Shown here piece by piece: positions 50,404 through 59,404 of a stretch of DNA of 64,000 bases. The DNA is from Salirhabdus euzebyi. Its GTDB lineage: Bacteria; Bacillota; Bacilli; Bacillales; Alkalibacillaceae. The number at the start of each line of letters is the position of its first letter. Positions within the stretch are counted from its first letter, which is position 1. The DNA is taken from assembly GCF_014207435.1 (NCBI RefSeq), contig NZ_JACHGH010000004.1:124001-188000 (forward strand). The letters run 5' to 3'. The notes under the pieces are model-generated. The model saw only the letters and a list, made by a program, of their open reading frames with translations, had not been told where the DNA came from and ran no database searches. A program made the translations under genes and the position numbers.

Positions 50404-53400
50404 GTGAAAGCTTTAGTCAACTTTGTTTTGAAAAACAAGCTAGCAGTTTGGTTACTTACAATTATTATAACAGTTTCTGGTATTTATTCAGGAATGCGCA
50501 TGAAAATGGAAACGATACCTGATGTTTCGATTCCATATTTAATGATTATGGACGTGTATCCTGGTGCGACACCTGAACAGGTAATGGAGGATGTTTCCAT
50601 ACCGTTAGAGAAAGCAGTAGAAAACCTGGAAAATGTGAAATCTGTTTATTCTAATTCATATTCCAACATGGCAAGCCTTCAAGTGGAATACGATTATGGT
50701 ATAGACATGGACGAGGCAAAACGCGCATTAGAATCTGCTTTAGCCGCAGTAACGTTACCAGATGGGGCACAAGATCCATCGATTACTGCGATCAGTATGA
50801 ACATGATGCCGGTTGCTGCTTTAAGTATAAGTAGTACAACAGAAGACATTGTGGAATTGACCTCTACTGTAGAGGACATCATTCTTCCAAAAATAGAGAA
50901 AATAGATGGGGTTGCCTCTGCAACCATTACAGGGCAGCACATTGAAGAAGTAGAGCTTACTTATGATGAAGCTAAAATGGCCGAACTTGATATAACGGAA
51001 GATGATGTAAAACAAATGATTCAAGCTAGTGACTTAGCTATTTCATTAGGTCTTTACGAGTTTGAAGAAGGTGAACAAGCAGTAGCAGTGGACGGTAAGT
51101 TCATGACTGCTGATGAGTTAAAGGAAATGCTGATTCCGGTTACACCAACGGAAACAAATCCAACTCCATTCGTGAAGCTTAGCGATATCGCTTCAATTGA
51201 AGTAGTTGGTAAAGTACAATCTGTATCCCGTACAAACGGTGATGATGCGATTGCCATACAAATTGTAAAAGCACAACAAGCTAATACCGTAACGGTTGTA
51301 AACGATGTAAAGGAATTAATTGAAGAAGAAAAGGCTAATACGGAAGGTCTTGTGATTGATGTATCTCTTGACCAAGGTGCACCAATTGAAAAGTCTGTAA
51401 CGACGATGGTAGAAAAAGCTTTATTCGGTGGATTAATTGCCGTGTTGATTATTCTTTTATTTTTACGTGACTTTAAATCTACTATTATATCAATTGTATC
51501 TATTCCAGTTTCCATCTTTATGGCATTACTCATTCTAAACTGGTTAGATATTACATTAAATATTATGACACTTGGTGCGATAACGGTTGCAATTGGTCGT
51601 GTAATCGATGACTCCATCGTTGTTGTCGAAAACATATATCGACGTCTCCATTTAAAAGGAGAAAAATTAACCGGCCGTGCACTTGTACGTGAATCAACAA
51701 TTGAAATGTTCAAGCCTATTTTGTCCTCGACATTAGTAACAGTTGCGGTTTTCGCTCCACTTATATTTGTGGGTGGTATGGTAGGTGAGTTGTTCATGCC
51801 ATTTGCTTTAACGATGTCGTTTGCACTTGGAGCTTCCTTACTAGTAGCAATCACGATCGTTCCTGCACTTTCCCACTTCTTATTTAAGAAAAAGCTGTAT
51901 AGCGAGAAGACAGAAAGTGGTCATAAAGAAGTTGGTAAACTAGCAAACTGGTACAAAGGTATTTTGGAATGGGTATTGAACCACAAAATTATTACTTCCA
52001 TTCTTTCTGTTGTTCTTTTAGCGGGAAGCATAGCGCTCACTCCACTAATCGGGTTTAGCTTTTTAGGTAGTGAAGAAGAGAAAGTAATGTATTTAACCTA
52101 TACACCAGAAGCAGGAGAGCTAATGGAAGAAACGTTAGCCAATGTTTCAGAGGTAGAAGATGAATTATTAAAACATGAGGATATAGATATTGTGCAGCTT
52201 TCTGTTATGGAAGGTGGCGACCCAATGACAGCGATGATGGGTGGCGGCGGAGACGGTGCTTTAATGTACCTCATCTTTGATCCAGAAATGGAGAACTTCC
52301 CAGAAGCTCGCGAAGAAATAGAAGAGTATGTGTTCAATATCGGTCAGTCTGGTGAGTGGAAGAGTCAAAACTTTACAAGTATGTCCATGGCTACAGACGA
52401 ACTAAGTTATACATTCTACAGTGAAGATTTAGATGATCTGAATGAAGCTGTTACAATGGTTGAAAGTGCGTTGAATGAGCAAGAAGGCTTGGAAGATGTA
52501 TCTTCTAGTACAGAAGAAGCCTTTGTAGAATATACATTCAACGTGGAACAGGATGAATTACTACAATACGGATTAACAGCTGGTCAAATTGTCATGATGT
52601 TAAGACCGGATAACACGAAAGAAGTATTAACAACTGTTGAAAAAGACGGAGATACAATAGAAGTTATTGTTCAGCAAGAACAAGCAGAACAACCTAAATC
52701 AATAGAGGAAATGTTAGCGACAGAAATCCCTACAGCACTAGGTACTACGATGGCCCTTTCCGAACTGGTTACAGTGGAGGAAGGAACAACGTTAAATACT
52801 CTTGCACGTAGTAAAGGAGAATACCACGCAACAGTTTCCGGAACTATTTTAGGTGATGATATTGCGAAAGCAACTTCTGAAGTTGATGAAGTTATTGAAC
52901 AACTAGATTTACCAAAAGGTGTTACTGTTAGTGTTGCTGGTGTAGCTGCAGATATGGAAGAAACATTTACACAGCTTGGTGTAGCAATGCTTGCGGCAAT
53001 TGGAATTGTATACTTTATCCTCGTGGTAACATTTGGGGAAGGTTTGGCACCATTTGCGATTCTGTTCTCCTTACCATTTGCGGTAATCGGTTCCTTTGTT
53101 GGCTTATTCCTTGCAGGTGAAACAATTTCCGTATCGGTAATGATGGGGCTCCTAATGTTAATTGGTATCGTTGTCACGAATGCCATTGTACTCGTAGATC
53201 GTATCATTCATACAGAGCGCGATGGTATGGGAATGCGTGATGCGATTCTAGAAGCTGGTGCAACCCGTCTACGTCCGATTTTAATGACTGCTATTGCGAC
53301 GATGGGTGCGTTGGTTCCATTAGCAATTGGCTCAGGTGGTGGTGGTTTGATTTCTAAAGGCTTAGCCATTACTGTAATCGGTGGTCTAGCGAGCTCGACG

Positions 53401-53487
53401 TTATTAACATTAATAGTTGTTCCAATTGTATATGAATCTTTATCGAAGTTATTTAAGAAAAACCGTAAGGAAGTACAAGAAAACTAA
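50404..53487 (+). CDS. RND-family efflux permease (AcrB/SwrC-like)
   Basis: A 1027-residue RND transporter with twelve predicted helices in two repeats and two large extracytoplasmic loops. It shows the usual elements: ETIPDVSIPYLMIMDVYPGATPEQVMEDVSIPLEKAVE, GAITVAIGRVIDDSIVVVENIYR (acidic proton-relay helix), and GIVVTNAIVLVDR for the second half. It resembles B. subtilis SwrC/YerP. It starts at GTG 50404 after GGTAGGTG. No membrane-fusion protein gene is adjacent, as is usual for Gram-positive RND pumps. Confidence 0.93.
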   Translation: MKALVNFVLKNKLAVWLLTIIITVSGIYSGMRMKMETIPDVSIPYLMIMDVYPGATPEQVMEDVSIPLEKAVENLENVKSVYSNSYSNMASLQVEYDYGIDMDEAKRALESALAAVTLPDGAQDPSITAISMNMMPVAALSISSTTEDIVELTSTVEDIILPKIEKIDGVASATITGQHIEEVELTYDEAKMAELDITEDDVKQMIQASDLAISLGLYEFEEGEQAVAVDGKFMTADELKEMLIPVTPTETNPTPFVKLSDIASIEVVGKVQSVSRTNGDDAIAIQIVKAQQANTVTVVNDVKELIEEEKANTEGLVIDVSLDQGAPIEKSVTTMVEKALFGGLIAVLIILLFLRDFKSTIISIVSIPVSIFMALLILNWLDITLNIMTLGAITVAIGRVIDDSIVVVENIYRRLHLKGEKLTGRALVRESTIEMFKPILSSTLVTVAVFAPLIFVGGMVGELFMPFALTMSFALGASLLVAITIVPALSHFLFKKKLYSEKTESGHKEVGKLANWYKGILEWVLNHKIITSILSVVLLAGSIALTPLIGFSFLGSEEEKVMYLTYTPEAGELMEETLANVSEVEDELLKHEDIDIVQLSVMEGGDPMTAMMGGGGDGALMYLIFDPEMENFPEAREEIEEYVFNIGQSGEWKSQNFTSMSMATDELSYTFYSEDLDDLNEAVTMVESALNEQEGLEDVSSSTEEAFVEYTFNVEQDELLQYGLTAGQIVMMLRPDNTKEVLTTVEKDGDTIEVIVQQEQAEQPKSIEEMLATEIPTALGTTMALSELVTVEEGTTLNTLARSKGEYHATVSGTILGDDIAKATSEVDEVIEQLDLPKGVTVSVAGVAADMEETFTQLGVAMLAAIGIVYFILVVTFGEGLAPFAILFSLPFAVIGSFVGLFLAGETISVSVMMGLLMLIGIVVTNAIVLVDRIIHTERDGMGMRDAILEAGATRLRPILMTAIATMGALVPLAIGSGGGGLISKGLAITVIGGLASSTLLTLIVVPIVYESLSKLFKKNRKEVQEN

Positions 53488-53495
53488 TTTTATTT

Positions 53496-53538
53496 GCCCT
53501 AGAAGTTGTTCGTCAGCTTGTAGGGCTTTTTCTTTTTT
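53496..53538 (+). terminator. terminator after the RND gene
   Basis: GCCCTA (53496-53501) pairs with TAGGGC (53521-53526), extended by AAG/CTT, then TTTTTCTTTTTT. Confidence 0.85.
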
Positions 53539-53551
53539 ATAGATCGTTGCT

Positions 53552-53705
53552 ATTGATAGAAACTGCCACTTCACTTAACGTGTGTTCATCGCCGCCGCTA
53601 CAGAAATACACTATGCGCACCTTAGGGCTCGCGCTGAACCTGCTCACTCGCAAAGAACGTTGGCTGTGGGTTCAACGTGTATTTCCTTCGCTGAACATGT
53701 GCTTT
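53552..53705. repeat. palindromic repeat, family A, copy 2 (short form)
   Basis: It aligns with 28054-28234 through TTGATAGAAACTGCC, GAAATACACTATGCGCACCT, TAGGGCTCGCGCTGAACC, CTCACTCGCA and CGTGTATTTCCTTCGCT. It lacks about 30 bases of the inner part present in copy 1. Its arms GAAATACACTA and CGTGTATTTC are inverted. The remaining 53706-53931 is AT-rich without recognised features. Confidence 0.8.
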
Positions 53706-53931
53706 GTACCTGTATTAGTTTTTTAAATCCGAGTACTAATTGATTGGAGCGGAATACAGTTGAAATATATTTACACTTAATTTCCTAAGGTAGGATAACC
53801 TAAGTGATATGAAATGTTCTGATGATGGCTTTATGGCTATCACTCTCTTAAATCAAACAGCGTTGATTTAAAATAGAATTTCAGATTGTTAGGCAAAACT
53901 TGTATTATTTCAGGCGAAAGCTAACTACTAA

Positions 53932-53960
53932 TTGACAATTCTAAAATACTTATCTATGCT
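53932..53960 (+). promoter_or_regulatory. promoter of the cobalamin-regulated operon
   Basis: TTGACA at 53932-53937, a 17-base spacer and TATGCT at 53955-53960. Transcription would begin near 53967, just ahead of the riboswitch. Confidence 0.75.
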
Positions 53961-53978
53961 AAAGATAACTGAATACGG

Positions 53979-54152
53979 AAAAATAGGTTTGATTTGCTCG
54001 AATTTTGTAGTAAATCATTAAAAGGGAAGTCCGGTGAAATTCCGGCGCGGTCCCGCCACTGTATATGGGAGTTTTCTATTAAAATACCACTGTCAAAAGA
54101 TGGGAAGGTGATAGAAAGCAATGACCATTAGCCAGGAGACCTGCCTATTTTT
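53979..54152 (+). promoter_or_regulatory. cobalamin riboswitch
   Basis: The closing stem P1 is AAAAATAGG (53979-53987) with CCTATTTTT (54144-54152). Inside are the conserved AAAGGGAAGTCCGGTGAAA, TTCCGGCGCGGTCCCGCCAC, and TAGCCAGGAGACCTGCC. These are the core elements of the B12 (cobalamin) riboswitch. It precedes a gene set for cobalamin uptake. Binding would favour the terminator at 54240-54273 and lower expression when B12 is plentiful. Confidence 0.95.
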
Positions 54153-54178
54153 TACGCCATTCGACCTACGCGGATAGG

Positions 54179-54273
54179 GAGGTGTACATGGACGGATACG
54201 TTATGCGTTATTACATAATGTAGCTTGACTATGAACACGTACACATCTCTTGATATAGGGGTGTATTTTTTTT
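54179..54273 (+). terminator. expression platform: overlapping antiterminator and terminator
   Basis: GTGTAC within 54179-54187 can pair with GTACAC at 54239-54244, and the adjoining ATCTC can pair with GAG upstream. Alternatively ACACATCTC (54241-54249) pairs imperfectly with GGGGTGT (54258-54264), followed by eight T (54266-54273). The two foldings exclude each other, the layout of a transcriptional riboswitch. Confidence 0.65.
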
Positions 54274-54302
54274 GATTTAAAAACAGGAGGGGAATAGAGA
54301 CG

Positions 54303-56114
54303 ATGAACAAAACAATGATGCAACGCCTTACTGCTATAATTACAATTTTTTTATTAGTAGTTAGTAATCTAGTATTTTTGCAGCCTGAGGTTAGTCATGC
54401 GGCAGCACTTGAAAATGGTGTCACTATCTCGGTGGTTGATGGAGCTGGAGATGATATTCTTCCTATGACAGCTGTTAGCATTGATGAAGGTGATACAGCA
54501 TTTGATGTATTAAATGAAGTAACAACTGTTATAGCAGAAGATACTAATTGGGGAAAAGATATTAAAAGTATTGATGGTACCACATTGGAAGGAACTAATT
54601 TTTGGGCTTTTTATGTAAATGGTAAAGCTTCCAATTTAGGTTCTTCTAGTTATCAGGTCACAAATGGTGATAACTTATTATTTGTTTATACTGACTGGAC
54701 ACAAACAGTTGAGGAGTTAAATGTAACTGTTTCCGCAATTGCAAATGAAGGTGCTGAAGTTATACCAGAAACTGTCGTAAAATTGGTTCCAGGAGCCACA
54801 TCATATGATGCACTTATGCAGGCTGCTTCTGAACATAGTGTAGAAGTTCTAGTTACGGTATATTCAGATTATTTTTCTTTTGTAAATAATATTGGGAATG
54901 TTGACCTTGGAACTGATTGGTGGCATTTAGGAGTAAATGGAACTGAACTACAAGTAGGAGCGATTTCATATGAAGTAGCGGAAGGAGATCACGTCCAATT
55001 TACTACAGACGGCACGCTATTACCTCCTGAGGATAGTGAACCTGAAACACCAGTTGATCCTGTTGCCGGGGAACCAATCACAGATTCTGTTGTGGAAGAG
55101 AACATTACTAATATTCTATCTTATATTGAATCAAACAATGTTTCCTTAACTTATGGGAATGAATGGTGGATATGGGGATTAGCGAACGCTGGGGCAGAAA
55201 TGCCTGTTTCCTATTTAACTAGTGTAATTGAAGAAGTAAAAGAAGTGGATGGGAATATCCGTAGTGTATTTGATTTAGAGAAAGTGATTATTGGATTATC
55301 AGCGGTGGGATCAGATGCATCTTCCATAGTAGGCTATGATTTAATAGATAAGTTAGTAAATCATAAAAACTTAGAGAATCCATCTATTAATATGTTAATT
55401 TATGCGTTATTAGCAGTTGATAGTGGACAATATGAGACTCCAGCTGACTTTAGAACACAACTAATTGATTCTATTCTTGCTCAAGAAATAGACGGTGGCG
55501 GTTGGTCACTTATGGGTAATACTCCAAGTGCTGATATGACAGGTATGGTATTGGCTTCCTTAGCTCCATACAGTGATCAAGCTAATGTGCAAGCAGCAAT
55601 TGATCGTGCTGTACAATTCCTATCAACAGCACAAGACGCAACAGGTGGTTATTCTTCCGGTTCTAATGGTGGAGATTCTAGTGAATCTGTTGCTCAAGTA
55701 ATTATAGGACTTTCTACAGTTGGGGTTGATCCAACAGGTGATGCTTTTACAAAAGCAGGTGGAAACCTTGTGCAACATCTATTAAAATTTAAGCAAGCTG
55801 ATGGTGGATTCAGCCATCTATTAGAAGAAGAAAGTTCAAATGAAATGTCTATTCAACAGGTAGAAGGAAGTTCAGATGCAATAGCTACACAACAAGCGAT
55901 GCTAGCGCTACAAGCTTACCAAAACTTTGTTAATGGTAGTGGATCCGTGTATCAATTTACGTCTGACCCTAGCCCAGTTGAACCAGTAGCTGATGAAAAT
56001 GAAAATAAACTACCAAATACAGCTACAAGCACAACAAATATGATGTTAATTGGTTTTGCGTTATTATTTGTAGGTGGAGCATTATTCTTTATTAATCGTA
56101 AAAGAGCTGCATAA
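54303..56114 (+). CDS. LPNTA-anchored surface protein with two DUF4430 domains and alpha/alpha-barrel-like region (predicted B12 capture)
   Basis: A 603-residue exported protein: signal peptide about 1-35 (cleavage near SHAAA), DUF4430 (transcobalamin-like C-terminal) domains at about 40-130 and 142-240, each with the FWAFYVNGK or WWHLGVNGT strand, a Pro/Glu linker, then about 265-560 with repeats like squalene/prenyltransferase alpha/alpha barrels (GGGWSLMG, GGYSSGSNGG, DGGFSHLLEEE). Human intrinsic factor and transcobalamin pair an alpha/alpha barrel with such a beta domain. The C terminus has LPNTA at 570-574, a helix and RKR, a sortase signal. It follows a B12 riboswitch and precedes an ECF transporter, so it likely binds corrinoids at the cell wall. 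GGAGGGG lies about eleven bases before ATG 54303. Confidence 0.88.
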   Translation: MNKTMMQRLTAIITIFLLVVSNLVFLQPEVSHAAALENGVTISVVDGAGDDILPMTAVSIDEGDTAFDVLNEVTTVIAEDTNWGKDIKSIDGTTLEGTNFWAFYVNGKASNLGSSSYQVTNGDNLLFVYTDWTQTVEELNVTVSAIANEGAEVIPETVVKLVPGATSYDALMQAASEHSVEVLVTVYSDYFSFVNNIGNVDLGTDWWHLGVNGTELQVGAISYEVAEGDHVQFTTDGTLLPPEDSEPETPVDPVAGEPITDSVVEENITNILSYIESNNVSLTYGNEWWIWGLANAGAEMPVSYLTSVIEEVKEVDGNIRSVFDLEKVIIGLSAVGSDASSIVGYDLIDKLVNHKNLENPSINMLIYALLAVDSGQYETPADFRTQLIDSILAQEIDGGGWSLMGNTPSADMTGMVLASLAPYSDQANVQAAIDRAVQFLSTAQDATGGYSSGSNGGDSSESVAQVIIGLSTVGVDPTGDAFTKAGGNLVQHLLKFKQADGGFSHLLEEESSNEMSIQQVEGSSDAIATQQAMLALQAYQNFVNGSGSVYQFTSDPSPVEPVADENENKLPNTATSTTNMMLIGFALLFVGGALFFINRKRAA

Positions 56115-56118
56115 TTGA

Positions 56119-56154
56119 AATTGGGTAATCTGTCTTTTGATAGATTACCCAATT
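56119..56154 (+). promoter_or_regulatory. 13-bp hairpin without T tract between the surface-protein and lipoprotein genes
   Basis: AATTGGGTAATCT (56119-56131) pairs perfectly with AGATTACCCAATT (56142-56154). No T run follows (CATTGTAAAC), so it is not a standard terminator. It could stabilise the upstream mRNA or be a processing site that gives more surface protein than transporter. Confidence 0.7.
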
Positions 56155-56182
56155 CATTGTAAACAAAGGGGAGGGCGATCTA

Positions 56183-56884
56183 TTGAAACGTTTTATATTT
56201 TCTATCATGTTGATTTTCGTTGTTTTCCTTTCAGTAGGTTGTGCAAAAGATGAAGTCAATCCTCAAATGCAAGAAGAGGATAAAAATCTAGCGAGTCTTG
56301 TAGAAGAAAGAGAAATGACGTTAGAGAAAAAAGACGATAAAATAAATTTCCAAGAAGAGAAAATAACAGAAGCGGATCAACCGGAAAAAGAAGAACAGGA
56401 AGAACCTGCTGAATCTAACAATGACGCACCTTCTGAACCAAAGGATACGAATGAAGCGGAGCCTCCTGTTGGAGATAGTGTTGATAAAAAGGATGACACA
56501 ACAGAGGATTCCGATAATAATGAGAAGGAAGAACCAGAAAAACCGACTGAACCAAAACAAACCGTAACAATTACAATAGTGGCACCTGATGTAAAAGGGA
56601 CCATCCTTTCAGCAACAAAAGTGGAATGGAAGCCTGGGGATACAGTGTTAGACGTAACGACTAGAATTACGAAGCAAAAAAATATTCAGATAGATGTAAC
56701 TGGTTCTAATTCGTTAGCATATGTACAGGGGATTGCTAACATTTATGAAATGGATCATGGGCCATTCAGTGGCTGGGAAGTGTCAGTAGATGGGAAATCG
56801 CTGGACAGAAGTGCGGGAGTATACCCAGTTAATGAAGGTCAACAAATAACATGGAGCTACACGACTAATTATACCGAGGAATGA
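56183..56884 (+). CDS. DUF4430 lipoprotein (predicted B12-binding)
   Basis: A 233-residue lipoprotein: signal with lipobox LSVGC, Cys20 as lipidation site. Residues about 25-125 are a strongly acidic, Glu/Asp/Pro/Lys-rich linker. One DUF4430 domain follows (about 132-232), with VTITIVAPDVKGTILSATK and FSGWEVSVDGK. It starts at TTG 56183, after GGGGAGGGCG. It lies between the wall-anchored protein and the membrane transporter, so it may pass B12 inward across the wall. That role is inferred. Confidence 0.87.
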   Translation: MKRFIFSIMLIFVVFLSVGCAKDEVNPQMQEEDKNLASLVEEREMTLEKKDDKINFQEEKITEADQPEKEEQEEPAESNNDAPSEPKDTNEAEPPVGDSVDKKDDTTEDSDNNEKEEPEKPTEPKQTVTITIVAPDVKGTILSATKVEWKPGDTVLDVTTRITKQKNIQIDVTGSNSLAYVQGIANIYEMDHGPFSGWEVSVDGKSLDRSAGVYPVNEGQQITWSYTTNYTEE

Positions 56885-56894
56885 GCTGAGGGTT

Positions 56895-57782
56895 ATGGTA
56901 CGCGGATTTCGATCTTTTCATCCAATCATTCTATTACTATATTATATTTTCGCCATAGCTGGTCTTATGCTGTATCAGCACCCGATATTTCTGGGTTTAG
57001 CTGCAGCTACCATTCTCATCATTAATTTCATGCTTGATGGGGGAGAACAGCTGAAAAAATGGGGTTGGATGATCGCAATCATGAGTGTGCTTACCCTTAT
57101 ATTGACACCTCTTTTTAATAATAGAGGCAATTATATTTTGTTTTATTTTTTTGATAGGCAAGTAATGTTAGAGAGTGTCATACAAGGGGTGATGATTGCA
57201 TTAACACTTTTATGTATCATTAGCCTTTTTCTTACTTTTAATATCGTGATTACTCCAGATAAATTTGTGTTTCTCTTCTCCAAATTTTTACCCCAGTGGG
57301 CACTTTTGATCATGCTTTCTATGCGATTTGTCCCCTTATTACGAAAAAGATTGATTGAAATCGGTGATGTACAGCAAGTAAAAGGCTTATCGGTGAAATG
57401 TGGACCAATTCGAAGTAGAGCAAAGAATGGGATGCTGTTTTTACAAATTTTATTAACCTGGTCTTTGGAGGAATCCATTCAAACGGCAGATTCTATGACA
57501 GCTCGTGGTTATGGTATTGGTAAACGGAGTAAATATCAGCCTTTTTATATGAAAAAGCGAGACTGGGTATCTTTAGGGTTTCTTCTTGCTACTGGTAGCT
57601 TCGTAGCTTTTGGCTGGTGGCTTGGTGATGGCGTATTAACGTTACTCCCAATCTTAGAACAAGTCTTGTTGCAAGGTAGAGAGTGGTTTTATTTTATTCT
57701 ATGGTTTGTATTTCTGGCATTTCCAATTTGGACGGAAGGAAAGGAGATGATCAAGTGGAGATACTTCAGGCACATCAGCTAA
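56895..57782 (+). CDS. ECF transporter T component (EcfT/CbiQ-like)
   Basis: A 295-residue membrane protein of the CbiQ/EcfT family. It has several helices, the coupling motif SMRFVPLLRKRLIEI and the typical ADSMTARGYGIGKR near residue 200 (Ala-Arg-Gly motif contacting the ATPase). It couples the ATPase to the substrate-binding S component. It begins ten bases after the lipoprotein stop and overlaps the ATPase start by 28 bases. It is more local than the general EcfT, and its cluster suggests a dedicated cobalamin system. Confidence 0.9.
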   Translation: MVRGFRSFHPIILLLYYIFAIAGLMLYQHPIFLGLAAATILIINFMLDGGEQLKKWGWMIAIMSVLTLILTPLFNNRGNYILFYFFDRQVMLESVIQGVMIALTLLCIISLFLTFNIVITPDKFVFLFSKFLPQWALLIMLSMRFVPLLRKRLIEIGDVQQVKGLSVKCGPIRSRAKNGMLFLQILLTWSLEESIQTADSMTARGYGIGKRSKYQPFYMKKRDWVSLGFLLATGSFVAFGWWLGDGVLTLLPILEQVLLQGREWFYFILWFVFLAFPIWTEGKEMIKWRYFRHIS

Positions 57783-59404
57783 GTTTTACTTATCCAGAAA
57801 CAACAGCAAAGGCACTACAGAATATCAATCTCCAAGTGAAGCAGGGCGAATTTGTCGTCCTTTGTGGTCCGTCTGGAAGTGGAAAATCGACACTCCTCCG
57901 CTTGTGTAAGCCAGAAATTGCTCCTCATGGCACGCTAGAGGGCAGGATTACCTTTCAGGGAATGCCACTGGAAGAGCTAGAACCTATGGTAAAAGCGAAA
58001 GAACTCGGCATGGTTTTTCAGGATCCAGAAAACCAGATTGCGATGGACAATGTGATGGAAGAACTAATTTTTGGGATGGAAAATATCGGTTTTACTACAG
58101 CTCAGATGAGGAAAAAAGTAGCGGAAATGGTGAACTTTTTCGGCCTTAATTACTTACTCGATAAAAAGACAGATGAGCTATCTGGGGGACAAAAGCAACT
58201 GATCAATTTAGCATCTGTCTTATTGCTGGAGCCGAAAATTTTGTTGCTGGACGAGCCAACCTCTCAGTTGGATCCTATTGCGGCAAAGGAATTTATCCAT
58301 ATGCTGCAGCGGCTAAATGAGGAATTTGGCATTACTATTGTTATTGTAGAACACAGATTAGAAGAGCTGTTTACGATTGCCAATCGGGTGGTCATGCTAG
58401 AAAACGGTGCTATTATCCATGATAAAACACCTCGAGAAATGATCCGAAAGCTTGGAACACACGAGAAGATGAGGAACTTTTTACCGAGTTCTTCCTTACT
58501 ATATTTAGACTTTCATCCAGATGCAGAGCCTGAGACTATTCCGCTTAATGTGAAAGAGACGAGGCAATGGCTGCAAACAGAAAGTATTGAGCAACAAGAG
58601 GAGGACCAAACATCAGAATCAGAGCAGCAACCTATTCTGGAACTTAGAGAAGTGGACTATCAATATACAAAAAATTCACCGCCAGTCTTGTACAATTTAT
58701 CCTTATCCATCTATGACGGGGAGTGGCTTGCAATTGTTGGGGCAAATGGCACAGGAAAAACAACCCTGTTGAAAATCATTGGCGGCATTTTAAAAGCACA
58801 GCATGGAACGATGAGGTTTAAAGGGAAAAAGGTGAAAAAATGGGATGCGCAAAAGGTGAGCTACTTGCCGCAAAATCCTAAATTATTTTTCATCCAGGAC
58901 ACGATTAAAAAGGAATATGATCATCTTGCAGAGCATCATGGAATAGCAAATGCAGAGGAGCGTATTCAACACCTGTTGGAAAAATTCAATATGAAACATT
59001 TGCAGGATCGACACCCGTATGACTTGAGTGGTGGGGAGCTTCAGAAGGCAGCATTAATCGGTACCTTACTCGTGGAACCTGCTATCCTGCTGATTGATGA
59101 ACCAACAAAAGGACTTGATCCGGAATCAAAAAAAGCTTTTGGTGAGCTCGTCTCCACGCTTGTAACGGAAGGCTTAACAGTCGTAATGGTCACTCATGAT
59201 ATCGAGTTTGCAGCTGCCTATGCGACAAGATGTAGCATGCTGTTTCAAGGAGAAATAACCGTTACGGAAAAGACGAGGGATTTCTTTCATGAAAACACCT
59301 ACTATACGACGGTGATGAACCGAGTCACACGAAATAGTTCTGTTCCTTCAGTCGTGACGTTGGAGGAGGCGAGACGTACATGGCGCGTACAAAACCGTTC
59401 TTAA
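57755..59404 (+). CDS. fused double ECF ATPase
   Basis: A 549-residue protein with two ABC ATPase halves. First: GPSGSGKSTLLRL, LSGGQKQLINLA, ILLLDEPTSQLDP; second: GANGTGKTTLLKI, LSGGELQKAALIG, ILLIDEPTKGLDP. In most ECF systems these are two proteins, EcfA and EcfA'; here they are one chain, as in YkoD-type systems. It starts at GTG 57755 after AAGGAG, within the end of the EcfT gene, and overlaps the S-component gene by 25 bases, so all three are probably translated together. Confidence 0.92.
   Translation: MEILQAHQLSFTYPETTAKALQNINLQVKQGEFVVLCGPSGSGKSTLLRLCKPEIAPHGTLEGRITFQGMPLEELEPMVKAKELGMVFQDPENQIAMDNVMEELIFGMENIGFTTAQMRKKVAEMVNFFGLNYLLDKKTDELSGGQKQLINLASVLLLEPKILLLDEPTSQLDPIAAKEFIHMLQRLNEEFGITIVIVEHRLEELFTIANRVVMLENGAIIHDKTPREMIRKLGTHEKMRNFLPSSSLLYLDFHPDAEPETIPLNVKETRQWLQTESIEQQEEDQTSESEQQPILELREVDYQYTKNSPPVLYNLSLSIYDGEWLAIVGANGTGKTTLLKIIGGILKAQHGTMRFKGKKVKKWDAQKVSYLPQNPKLFFIQDTIKKEYDHLAEHHGIANAEERIQHLLEKFNMKHLQDRHPYDLSGGELQKAALIGTLLVEPAILLIDEPTKGLDPESKKAFGELVSTLVTEGLTVVMVTHDIEFAAAYATRCSMLFQGEITVTEKTRDFFHENTYYTTVMNRVTRNSSVPSVVTLEEARRTWRVQNRS

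Noticed and set aside
51054-51854. Long minus-strand open frame opposite the RND pump
   Set aside because: Ser/Thr/Ile-rich antisense composition, no ribosome site, and the plus strand encodes a clear RND protein.
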